5,325 nucleotides of DNA from an uncultured Armatimonadota bacterium (lineage in GTDB: Bacteria; Armatimonadota; Armatimonadia; Armatimonadales; Armatimonadaceae). This document shows positions 1 through 5,325 of this stretch, in pieces. Position 1 is the stretch's first letter. Each line of letters starts with the position of its first letter. The stretch lies in contig CAIRTT010000639.1 of the NCBI GenBank assembly GCA_903881535.1, positions 1 through 5,325 on the forward strand, given 5' to 3'. Under the pieces are notes generated by a model. It saw only the letters and a program-made list of their open reading frames with translations. It was not told where the DNA came from and did not search any database. Both the position numbers and the translations under genes were made by a program.

Positions 1-303
1 CTTTCGTTCTACTTTGCCGCCTTTGCGACTGAGTTCGAGCGTACCCTTGTGGTCCGCGTAGCAAAGCACATTGATGACGCAGCTGTTTGCATCGACCATT
101 CCCATGACGATGTCATAGGCATGCGCGGGGACATCGGTTCTGTAGACGGGGGGAGGACCACCCTGACCACCTTGACGCCCACCACCGCCCTGGCCTTGAC
201 CACCACCCTGACCACCTCGACCGCCACCTCCCTGGCCGCCGCGGGGGCGCTCAGGCTGCGCCGGGTCCTGTCGAATACCTAAAATGTGTAAGAGCGTGCG
301 CAT
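1..303 (-). CDS. Partial gene: Gly-rich N-terminus followed by probable N-terminal domain of a metallophosphoesterase
   Basis: The frame is open for 101 codons from the ATG at 303-301 to the window edge, so the 3' part is missing. The ATG shares one base with the stop of the upstream sulfatase gene (TGATG) and has GGAGG six bases before it, which supports this start and translational coupling. Residues 1-20 are hydrophilic apart from a short MRTLLHILG start. Residues 21-49 are almost only Gly, Gln and Arg. Residues 50-101 (PPPVYRTDVPAHAYDIV, then alternating hydrophobic residues in INVLCYADHKGTLEL) resemble the N-terminal fibronectin-like beta domain that precedes the catalytic part in some purple-acid-phosphatase-like metallophosphoesterases. 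That assignment rests on remembered family patterns; the metal-binding motifs would lie outside the window. No convincing signal peptide is seen, which is odd for that family. It could instead be an uncharacterised Gly-rich protein. Confidence 0.7.
   Translation of the reverse strand, partial: MRTLLHILGIRQDPAQPERPRGGQGGGGRGGQGGGQGQGGGGRQGGQGGPPPVYRTDVPAHAYDIVMGMVDANSCVINVLCYADHKGTLELSRKGGKVERK
157..243 (-). repeat. Low-complexity Gly/Gln/Arg coding tract
   Basis: This stretch encodes residues 21-49 of the partial left gene, built from irregular GGQ, GGR and QGQ units. At DNA level the 16-mer ACCACCCTGACCACCT occurs twice exactly, at 157-172 and 202-217, 45 bp (15 codons) apart. Its 11-base core CCCTGACCACC recurs at 415-425 inside the tail of the sulfatase gene. 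Such tracts tend to change length by slippage or recombination. Confidence 0.75.
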
Positions 304-1841
304 CACCAGCCTCCGTTTCCACCGCCGGCATTGCCGCTACCATTACCCCCGCCCCCGCGTCCGCCGCGACCACCTCCACCACCATTTCCGCCGCCGCGGC
401 CTCCACGTCCACCCCCCTGACCACCGCCTTGACCCGGCTCACCCGGAGCTCCATCGGCTGGCCCAAAACCACCCTTGCGACCGCGCTGTGGAGCACCATC
501 GGATGGCTTACTGGGATCAAAATTAGGGTTCTTTGTCGCCATCCCCGCATTAATCGCCTTCAAATAGGCTTCAAGCTTCCCGGTCATCTCCTTGAGGAAT
601 TCAGGCTTGTCCATCACCAGATTTTTACGTTCACTGGGATCTGTGACGACGTTGTAGAGCTCAAAGCGGTCATCCTCGTAGTAGCGAATCAGCTTGTAAT
701 CACCGCTGACAATCGCCGAACAGGGCCCGCCGTTGTTCATGTCATAGTGGGGGAAGTGGAAGTAAATGTCCTCCGAGCGCCCGGAAGCCTTGCTCGCTAT
801 TCCAGATTTCAACATTGCAACGACGGAGCCACCATCGATGTCCTTTGGTAGCGCCGTTACACCCGCAAGCTCAGCAATTGTTGGGAAAATGTCCATTGTG
901 CTGACAGGCGTCGATACAAACTTGCCTTTGGGGATGCCTGGACCACTGATGACAAACGGCACTCGGATGCCGCCCTCTGTCAGAAATCCCTTGCCAGCTT
1001 TAAATGGCGAATTGCGGCCCGGTGTTCCGTGGTCCGTGGTGTACAGGATGTACGTGTTCTCAGCCTGACCAGACTCTTTAAGCAGTTTTTGCAGCTCGGA
1101 AAGGGCAGTGTCCATACGCTCCTGGTCGACATCCGCCTTGCTCGCATACTGCGAAATCTGTACATAAAACGGCTTCTTTGCTGCGATTTGTTTTTTCACG
1201 AACTCCACGGCTGCGACAGCATTTTTGGGTGTCTGCAATGTGGCTGGATCCTGAACATTTTCTGGACCACCATTGTTGTTGGCGCCATCATTTTCAGTAA
1301 AGCCATGCGTGGATGGATTGCTTCTTCCAACATGCCACTTGCCAAAGTGTGCAGTCGCGTAACCGGCACTCTGGAGTATTTCCGGGAGAGTTGCCTCAGC
1401 TGCTGCGAGCTCTGTGGATATCCGTGGAGGGAGCATTTTCGTATTGGGTAGATCATCCTTGCGGCCCTCATTTACAAATGTCATTTGCAATCGACCGCTA
1501 GTTTTGCCCGTCAGGAGCGCTGCGCGCGTTGGCGTACACCGTGGACTGGCGGCATAAAACCGGCTAAATCGGATGCCGTTATTGGCAACCTCCTCGAATG
1601 CAGGCATTTTTACACCAGTGTTACGAGCATCCGGAAGCGCTGGGTCTTGCGTAAATGGCAGGCTGGAATTGCCATGACCTTCACCCAAAATGAGGATGAA
1701 ATTCGGCTTGGCAGCCGGCATCGGATTTGCCACACGGTTGGTTGGCAAAGGCTCGCGGCTTTCAGAAACGCCTGAAATCGCGATCCCACCACCGATGACT
1801 GTGCCCACAAGCATTAGCCCAAACATACTCCGCATCAACAT
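303..1841 (-). CDS. Sulfatase family protein with altered metal-site residues and Gly-rich tail
   Basis: This 512-residue protein is a member of the formylglycine sulfatase family, which hydrolyses sulfate esters. Residues 5-24 are hydrophobic and serve as signal peptide or membrane anchor; no lipobox Cys is seen, so it likely acts in the periplasm or at the surface. The signature C-T-P-T-R-A-A-L-L-T-G begins at Cys102, the residue expected to become formylglycine. Also seen are FGKWHVG (Lys168, His170), YTTDHG (Asp270, His271), KAGKG (281-285) and EGGIRVP (289-295). Oddities: the usual ADD metal-ligand pair after KPNFILIL is replaced by GEGHG (Glu54), the usual Asp-Asn is Asp-His, and the conserved His-containing segment after PFYVQISQY (about 225-239) is short and lacks His. 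Residues 443-512 form a disordered Gly/Arg/Asn-rich tail. The start is set by GGAGGT eight bases upstream. The family call is firm; substrate and activity are unknown, and a different subgroup or a weakly active enzyme is possible. Confidence 0.93.
   Translation of the reverse strand: MLMRSMFGLMLVGTVIGGGIAISGVSESREPLPTNRVANPMPAAKPNFILILGEGHGNSSLPFTQDPALPDARNTGVKMPAFEEVANNGIRFSRFYAASPRCTPTRAALLTGKTSGRLQMTFVNEGRKDDLPNTKMLPPRISTELAAAEATLPEILQSAGYATAHFGKWHVGRSNPSTHGFTENDGANNNGGPENVQDPATLQTPKNAVAAVEFVKKQIAAKKPFYVQISQYASKADVDQERMDTALSELQKLLKESGQAENTYILYTTDHGTPGRNSPFKAGKGFLTEGGIRVPFVISGPGIPKGKFVSTPVSTMDIFPTIAELAGVTALPKDIDGGSVVAMLKSGIASKASGRSEDIYFHFPHYDMNNGGPCSAIVSGDYKLIRYYEDDRFELYNVVTDPSERKNLVMDKPEFLKEMTGKLEAYLKAINAGMATKNPNFDPSKPSDGAPQRGRKGGFGPADGAPGEPGQGGGQGGGRGGRGGGNGGGGGRGGRGGGGNGSGNAGGGNGGW
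306..434 (-). repeat. Low-complexity Gly-rich tail of the sulfatase gene
   Basis: This stretch encodes residues 470-512: runs of Gly broken by Arg, Asn, Gln, Ser and Ala, with GGRGG units, ending in Gly-Gly-Trp. It lies outside the catalytic domain and resembles RGG-type disordered sequence. It faces the similar tract at the start of the next gene, about 60 bp away. Its role is unknown; a flexible or surface-binding tail is possible. Confidence 0.75.
310..314 (-). promoter_or_regulatory. Ribosome binding site for the partial left gene
   Basis: GGAGG reads on the minus strand six bases before the ATG at 303-301. It lies inside the last codons of the sulfatase gene, where it also encodes Gly-Gly. 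It fixes the start of the downstream gene and suggests coupled translation. Confidence 0.65.
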
Positions 1842-1868
1842 TTGTCGACACCTCCAGATGATTACAAT
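1842..1868 (+). promoter_or_regulatory. Possible plus-strand promoter for the two-component operon
   Basis: TTGTCG (1842-1847) and TACAAT (1863-1868) could be -35 and -10 elements facing the response regulator gene. The spacer is only 15 bp, shorter than the usual 16-18, so this is weak. If real, the transcript would start near 1875 and carry the palindromes at 1893-1930 in its leader. The only other gene-free DNA for the divergent sulfatase promoter is this same region, and no good minus-strand -35/-10 pair was found. Confidence 0.3.
1850..1855 (-). promoter_or_regulatory. Ribosome binding site of the sulfatase gene
   Basis: GGAGGT reads on the minus strand eight bases before the ATG at 1841-1839. 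This strong match favours that ATG over the second in-frame ATG two codons further in. Confidence 0.75.
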
Positions 1869-1892
1869 ATGGCAAGGACAAATGAAAAATGC

Positions 1893-1930
1893 ATGAATTC
1901 ATCGTGCTGAATTCACCGGCATTTCATGAA
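1893..1930. promoter_or_regulatory. Cluster of three palindromes in the divergent control region, candidate operators
   Basis: ATGAATTCAT (1893-1902) is a perfect 10 bp palindrome. TGAATTCA occurs twice, at 1894-1901 and 1908-1915, with starts 14 bp apart. TTCATGAA (1923-1930) is a third perfect palindrome with the same half-sites in the opposite order. CATGAAT is also a direct repeat at 1892-1898 and 1925-1931, 33 bp apart, close to three helical turns. The cluster sits between the divergent sulfatase and response regulator genes, where a shared operator would be expected. Binding by the neighbouring regulator is inference; OmpR-type proteins usually bind direct repeats. Confidence 0.45.
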
Positions 1931-1953
1931 TGCAGTGGATGATGAGTACTCTG

Positions 1954-2631
1954 ATGCGCATTTTGATTGTTGAAGATGACCACAGCACGGCAGCGTTGCT
2001 CCAGACCGGGTTACAAAATGCCGGGTACACCGCGGTGATTGCAACCGATGGCCAATCAGGTTTGGAGCAGGCCAGAAACCAGACATTTCAGCTAATCATC
2101 TTGGATGTGATGCTCCCCAGAATCGGTGGAATTGAGCTGTGCCGGATGCTGCGCGCTGAGCGCATCACGGTTCCAATCCTGATGCTCACAGCGCTGGGGA
2201 CAGTGGATGACAGGGTTCGGGGCCTGGATGCTGGCGCGGATGACTACCTCGCAAAGCCATTTGATTTTCGTGAGGTTCTCGCACGTGTCCGCGCACTTTC
2301 ACGCAGGGATTCCGAGCACAAAGGCACCATCATCCGGATTGCAGACCTCGAAATCGACACGCAGCGCCATACTGTGTCCCGGGCTGGAACGGACATCACG
2401 CTTACCCTCCGGGAGTATGAGCTCCTTTGCGCGATGGCGCAGCGCGAGAGCCATGTGTTTACCCGTGATGCGATTTTAAACCGGGTTTGGGCGTGTGACA
2501 CGACCGCATCCAATGTGGTCGATGTCTGTATCCGCAGCATCCGTCGCAAAGTGGATGATGACCATCAGGCAAAGCTGATCCACACCATTTGGGGGGTTGG
2601 CTATTGCATCCGGCGGCCGGAGGACGAATGA
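1954..2631 (+). CDS. OmpR/PhoB-family two-component response regulator
   Basis: A DNA-binding regulator of 225 residues from the ATG at 1954, activated by phosphorylation from the kinase encoded next. The receiver domain (1-116) shows the acidic pocket EDD at 7-9, phosphoacceptor Asp51 in LDVMLP, Thr79 and Lys101 in KPF. The winged-helix output domain (about 125-221) has LTLREYELL, the recognition-helix region NVVDVCIRSIRRKV and the closing IHTIWGVGYCIR, all typical of the family, whose usual length is 220-235. I chose the ATG that directly gives MRILIVEDD. In-frame ATGs at 1930, 1939 and 1942 would add up to eight residues outside the fold, and none of the candidate starts has a strong ribosome site. 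The gene overlaps the kinase gene by four bases. Ligand and targets are unknown; nearby hydrolase genes and its own promoter are the obvious candidates. Confidence 0.95.
   Translation: MRILIVEDDHSTAALLQTGLQNAGYTAVIATDGQSGLEQARNQTFQLIILDVMLPRIGGIELCRMLRAERITVPILMLTALGTVDDRVRGLDAGADDYLAKPFDFREVLARVRALSRRDSEHKGTIIRIADLEIDTQRHTVSRAGTDITLTLREYELLCAMAQRESHVFTRDAILNRVWACDTTASNVVDVCIRSIRRKVDDDHQAKLIHTIWGVGYCIRRPEDE
2619..2624 (+). promoter_or_regulatory. Ribosome binding site of the histidine kinase gene
   Basis: GGAGGA lies at the end of the response regulator gene, three bases before the ATG at 2628. It decides for the ATG start within the ATGA overlap rather than the in-frame upstream TTG at 2589, which would have no advantage. 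Confidence 0.6.
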
Positions 2632-4040
2632 GCATCCAAGTGTTCCCCAAACTGGGTGGAATCCGTTGGCAGCTCATTCTCGGCTCATCCATGATTCTGA
2701 TAGGCGTGTTTACAGCCGCAGGTCTTGGTGTCCGGCAGCTGACATCATCTACGCTTTACGGAATCGTCGACCGCGAGCTGGCAACCCGGGCTGAGCGGGC
2801 AGATTCCCGCCTGCAACGTGGCGAGCCGGCGGACAGAGCACCGAGAGGGCCTGCGCCAAACCGGGGAAATCCATACAAACCTGTGGTGGTAATGCTGGAT
2901 GGCACTGCGCCTCCGGGTGGGGACACCCTCCTCGCGTGGGATCCCCGTGCGGTGAATGCGACAGCAAGCAGGCCCGTCCAGACGACACGGGTGATTGCTT
3001 ACGATGAACCCTTTCGCATCCTCACCGTTGCTTTTCGCCAAGATGGAAAAGTCGTTGGTGCGATTCAGGTTCCATACCCAATCGCTGATATTGAGCGCTC
3101 CGTGCAGGCAGTTGACCGCACACTCCTGATGCTCTCTCCTGTGGTTTTGTTAATCGCCTGCGCGATTGCGTTCTGGCTTACACGAAGGGTTCTGCAACCC
3201 GTCGAACAGATGACAGCTGCTGCAGAGCGGATTGGGGCATCCACGCTCTCCGAGCGGCTCCCCGTCATCGGCACGGATGAATTTGCCGCGTTGGCATCCA
3301 CATTTAATGGCCTCCTTTCGCGGCTTGAGTTGGCCTTTGCGCAGAAGAAACGCTTTGTCGCGGATGCCAGCCATGAGCTACGAACGCCCCTGACGCGCAT
3401 CAAAGGCGTTGCAGGCGTTGCGCTGCTTGGCGACCAAAACCCGGGTGCACTTTCCGATGCGCTCCGCGTCGTCGAAGGAGCCGCGGATGCGATGGCACAG
3501 CTGGTGGATGGCCTCCTTCTTCTGGCCCGCGGGGATGCCGGTAACCTCGGGACCCAAAAAGTCTCTATGCGCGCCGATGAGCTTGCGGCACACGCCCTGT
3601 CTCAGCTGGTGATTCCGGGCGACATCAACGTAGATGTTCAGATAGCTCCATTGGATGCCCAGCTATACGGCAACGAAAGCGACCTCTTGCGCGTGGTTGT
3701 CAATCTGATCTCAAATGCGGTGCGCTATACCCCCGCCGGTGGTTCGATCACACTTTCGCTGACAGAGGCATCGATTACCGTACGCGATACCGGCTGCGGG
3801 GTATCTGCGGAACATCTATCACGACTCGGAGAGCGGTTTTACCGGGTGGATGGTGCACGTGCGCGAAGTGGCCCAGGAGATAACGGTGGAACGGGACTTG
3901 GTCTGGCCATCTGCATCTCCATTGTTGGTGCACACGGGGGCACGATGCGCCTTTTGAGCGAGCCTGGGCAGGGGATGGAAGTGATGATTCATCTCCCGGA
4001 AGGACCACGTGCATTAGAAAATGCGTCATTAAGGTTGTGA
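2628..4040 (+). CDS. Membrane sensor histidine kinase, partner of the preceding response regulator
   Basis: A 470-residue sensor kinase of the inner membrane that should phosphorylate the regulator encoded just upstream. Topology: TM1 about 14-36, a periplasmic segment of about 125 residues (37-163), TM2 about 165-184, then HAMP (about 185-238). The dimerisation domain has FVADASHELRTPLTRIKG with phosphoacceptor His249. The ATPase domain has the N box NLISNAVRYTP (Asn359, Asn363), the G1 box DTGCG (387-391), an F box around GERFYRVD (401-408) and the G2 box GGTGLGL (420-426). All catalytic motifs are intact. The architecture resembles the heavy-metal/TctE-like kinases (periplasmic loop, HAMP, HisKA, HATPase). 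The loop contains a Pro/Arg/Gly-rich patch (about 64-86) and no recognisable ligand domain, so the signal cannot be told. ATGA overlap with the regulator gene shows co-translation. Confidence 0.95.
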   Translation: MSIQVFPKLGGIRWQLILGSSMILIGVFTAAGLGVRQLTSSTLYGIVDRELATRAERADSRLQRGEPADRAPRGPAPNRGNPYKPVVVMLDGTAPPGGDTLLAWDPRAVNATASRPVQTTRVIAYDEPFRILTVAFRQDGKVVGAIQVPYPIADIERSVQAVDRTLLMLSPVVLLIACAIAFWLTRRVLQPVEQMTAAAERIGASTLSERLPVIGTDEFAALASTFNGLLSRLELAFAQKKRFVADASHELRTPLTRIKGVAGVALLGDQNPGALSDALRVVEGAADAMAQLVDGLLLLARGDAGNLGTQKVSMRADELAAHALSQLVIPGDINVDVQIAPLDAQLYGNESDLLRVVVNLISNAVRYTPAGGSITLSLTEASITVRDTGCGVSAEHLSRLGERFYRVDGARARSGPGDNGGTGLGLAICISIVGAHGGTMRLLSEPGQGMEVMIHLPEGPRALENASLRL

Positions 4041-4053
4041 TAGCCATCGGCTA
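4041..4053 (+). other. Small hairpin after the kinase gene
   Basis: TAGCC-ATC-GGCTA forms a perfect 5 bp stem with a 3-base loop immediately after the kinase stop codon. No T-run follows, so it is not a convincing intrinsic terminator. It may be chance or a weak 3'-end structure. The rest of the 68 bp gap shows only the -10-like hexamer described separately. Confidence 0.3.
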
Positions 4054-4095
4054 GTGCCGCTACTGGCGTTAACAACTGCAAAAGCGCTCTCACGC

Positions 4096-4101
4096 TACAA
4101 T
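4096..4101 (+). promoter_or_regulatory. Candidate -10 element, leaderless promoter of the metallophosphoesterase gene
   Basis: TACAAT ends seven bases before the ATG at 4109, so transcription would begin at about 4108-4109, that is at the start codon. No good -35 is seen at 16-18 bp; TTAACA at 4069-4074 is too far away (21 bp). No Shine-Dalgarno motif lies between the hexamer and the ATG, which fits a leaderless mRNA. The same TACAAT hexamer occurs in the divergent control region at 1863-1868. Confidence 0.4.
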
Positions 4102-4108
4102 CATCTCT

Positions 4109-5068
4109 ATGATTACCCGACGGGACATGATTCTTGGAGGTGCCCTTGCGCCTCTGTCACTCGCACACGCGGCATCCGCTTCCACCTCCCAGCCAGGCGT
4201 TTCGGCAAAGGGAAAGTCAACCCGCATCGTCCACTTGACCGACTCCCACGTTCAACCTGAGCTCGGCGCACCCAAAGGTCTCGCCCTCTGTCTTGACCAC
4301 ATCATGAAGCAGAAACACAAACCCGCTGCATTGCTCTTTGGTGGCGATTTGATCATGGATGCCTATGCGCAAACGGAAGCCCGCACCCGCACGCAATGGG
4401 ATATTTTCACAAAGACCTGCCGGGACCACACCAACATCCAGAGCTTTCACGCCATCGGCAATCATGACCCGTGGGGATGGAGCAAGAAAGACAGCGCAAC
4501 CACTGGGTCCGAGCGCCTCTGGGGCAAAAAGTGGTTTCTCGACCTCTTTGGTTATGAGCGCACTTATCATGCACACCAGGTCGGCGGCTGGAATGTCATC
4601 GTCATCGACAACATTTTCCTAACTCCGGATGGCTATAACGCCATCATTGACCCCGAGCAAATGGCCTGGCTGGACCAGACGCTTGGGCAGGATACACGCC
4701 CAACCATCATCATGACGCATATCCCGATTCTGTCCGTGACGACGCTTGCCGGCGCCTATGATGAAAAGTCAGGCGACTGGACAGTTGGTGGTAACTCGAT
4801 GACCAAGAACTGGGATGCCCTAAAGGTTCTCTTTCGTAAGCATCGCCATGTGAAGATTTGTCTGAGTGGCCATACGCACCAGCTTGATCGTGTCGACTAC
4901 GATGGCGTGTCCTACCTCTGCGGCGGCGCGATTTGCGGCGCGTGGTGGAAGGGTGCGAACAATGGCGTGATGCCCGGGTACCGCATTTTGGACCTGAACG
5001 CGGATGGCACATTCAAGGAAGAGTACATGCCTTGGGGCTGGACGGAAGCCATCGCGGAAGGGAAATAG
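4109..5068 (+). CDS. Exported calcineurin-like metallophosphoesterase with Tat signal
   Basis: A 319-residue two-metal phosphoesterase that hydrolyses phosphate mono- or diesters. All family motifs appear in order: D-S-H (Asp45, His47), GGD (Asp80), GNHD (Asn118, His119), THIP (His204) and GHTH (His255, His257), so the active site looks complete. The N-terminus TRRDMILGG followed by a hydrophobic stretch and AHA-AS (cleavage near residues 21-22) is a twin-arginine signal, implying folding and perhaps metal loading in the cytoplasm before export. The Tat motif requires the start at 4109 rather than the ATG at 4127, although no ribosome site precedes it. The spacing is like that of cAMP-phosphodiesterase-type (class III) enzymes, but several phosphatase and phosphodiesterase activities share this fold and the substrate cannot be named. 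It probably shares a transcript with the acetyltransferase 9 bp downstream. Confidence 0.93.
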   Translation: MITRRDMILGGALAPLSLAHAASASTSQPGVSAKGKSTRIVHLTDSHVQPELGAPKGLALCLDHIMKQKHKPAALLFGGDLIMDAYAQTEARTRTQWDIFTKTCRDHTNIQSFHAIGNHDPWGWSKKDSATTGSERLWGKKWFLDLFGYERTYHAHQVGGWNVIVIDNIFLTPDGYNAIIDPEQMAWLDQTLGQDTRPTIIMTHIPILSVTTLAGAYDEKSGDWTVGGNSMTKNWDALKVLFRKHRHVKICLSGHTHQLDRVDYDGVSYLCGGAICGAWWKGANNGVMPGYRILDLNADGTFKEEYMPWGWTEAIAEGK

Positions 5069-5070
5069 GA
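5067..5070 (+). promoter_or_regulatory. Ribosome binding site of the acetyltransferase gene
   Basis: AGGA overlaps the stop codon of the phosphoesterase gene and lies seven bases before the ATG at 5078. It supports that start and translation from a shared transcript. Confidence 0.5.
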
Positions 5071-5077
5071 CATCCAA

Positions 5078-5325
5078 ATGGAGCAGAAGCGCCTCGATCC
5101 GCAGTCACAAGCCGCTAAAGATCTTGCCAGCGGCCGCTACATCATCCGGGAAATGACTGTGGCAGACATCCGGGATGTTGCGATCACGTGGATGAAAGCT
5201 GCCGGATGGAATCCCGGCATCCATGATGCGGAGACATTTTTTACGGCTGACCCGAGTGGCTTTCTCGTCGGTGAGCTGGATGGCAAGCCGATTGCCTGTG
5301 TCAGTGCTGTCCGCTACGATGACCA
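5078..5325 (+). CDS. Partial GNAT-family N-acetyltransferase
   Basis: The frame is open for 82 codons from the ATG at 5078 to the window edge; the 3' part is missing. Residues 21-45 (YIIREMTVADIRDVAITWMKAAGW) match the beta1-alpha1 start of GNAT enzymes, with ITWMKAAGWNPG as in the small-molecule acetyltransferase group. Residues 61-82 (GFLVGELDGKPIACVSAVRYDD) match beta2-beta3. The acetyl-CoA binding motif A (R/Q-x-x-G-x-G/A) should follow but is outside the window. The start is preferred over the later Met26 because beta1 would otherwise be lost. It likely transfers an acetyl group from acetyl-CoA to an amine in the cytoplasm; the substrate is unknown. It sits 9 bp after the phosphoesterase, so co-transcription is likely, but no functional link between them is evident. 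Confidence 0.88.
   Translation, partial: MEQKRLDPQSQAAKDLASGRYIIREMTVADIRDVAITWMKAAGWNPGIHDAETFFTADPSGFLVGELDGKPIACVSAVRYDD

Noticed and set aside
157..217. Repeated 16-mer considered as a CRISPR or intergenic repeat
   Set aside because: The two copies lie in frame 15 codons apart inside a Gly-rich coding tract, with no uniform repeat-spacer pattern; codon repetition explains them.
251..550. Open frame of about 99 codons on the minus strand across the sulfatase tail and the gene junction
   Set aside because: It is a frame shadow of the GC-rich repetitive tract; its product is Ala/Val/Glu low-complexity sequence and it overlaps two better supported genes.
429..851. Plus-strand open frame of 140 codons opposite the sulfatase
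   Set aside because: The minus frame carries clear sulfatase motifs; the plus frame shows no family pattern or ribosome site and is antisense shadow.
1029..1451. Second plus-strand open frame of 140 codons opposite the sulfatase
   Set aside because: It is antisense to the catalytic core, Cys- and Trp-rich without recognisable motifs, as expected from a shadow frame.
2589..2627. Upstream TTG start for the histidine kinase
   Set aside because: The ATG at 2628 has GGAGGA just before it and the typical ATGA overlap; the extra 13 residues would lie inside the regulator's last codons and add nothing to the kinase fold.
4041..4068. Intrinsic terminator after the kinase gene
   Set aside because: The stem is only 5 bp and no T-run follows, so it is listed merely as a small hairpin.

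Overview
The window is 5.3 kb of densely coded bacterial DNA. It holds six genes, two of them cut by the window edges, in two divergent groups separated by a short AT-rich control region. Three features suggest a Gram-negative environmental heterotroph: moderately high GC (judged by eye), Shine-Dalgarno sites of the GGAGG type, and a formylglycine sulfatase encoded beside exported phosphoesterases. Such gene content is common in Verrucomicrobiota, Planctomycetota, Acidobacteriota or Armatimonadota. The sequence alone does not fix the phylum, and no RNA gene or other taxonomic marker is present.

Left part, minus strand: a sulfatase-family protein (303-1841) with an N-terminal hydrophobic export or anchor segment, the C-T-P-T-R active-site signature and a long Gly/Arg/Asn-rich tail. 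Its stop codon overlaps by one base the start of a second gene (1-303, 3' end outside the window). That gene begins with its own Gly/Gln/Arg-rich tract and then the start of what looks like the N-terminal beta domain of a metallophosphoesterase. The two low-complexity tracts therefore face each other across the gene junction.

Centre: a roughly 90-110 bp divergent control region (1842-1953) with three short perfect palindromes built from TGAA/TTCA half-sites, two of them identical copies of TGAATTCA. To its right, on the plus strand, lies a complete two-component system: an OmpR-type response regulator (1954-2631) and a membrane histidine kinase (2628-4040), joined by a 4-base ATGA overlap.

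Right part, plus strand: a 68 bp gap with a small hairpin and a -10-like TACAAT placed so that transcription would start at or next to the ATG of the following gene. That gene (4109-5068) encodes a metallophosphoesterase with a Tat-type signal peptide and no visible Shine-Dalgarno site, so it may be leaderless. A GNAT acetyltransferase (5078 to the window end) follows after 9 bp, with its own ribosome binding site.

Taken together, the region could be a small module for releasing sulfate or phosphate from organic compounds outside the cytoplasm, beside a two-component system that may control it. The enzyme families are well supported by motifs; the regulatory link is inference from gene order and the palindromes. 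No mobile element, CRISPR array, tRNA or rRNA was seen. The most unusual points are the altered metal-binding residues of the sulfatase, the paired Gly-rich tracts, the palindromic control region and the probable leaderless gene.
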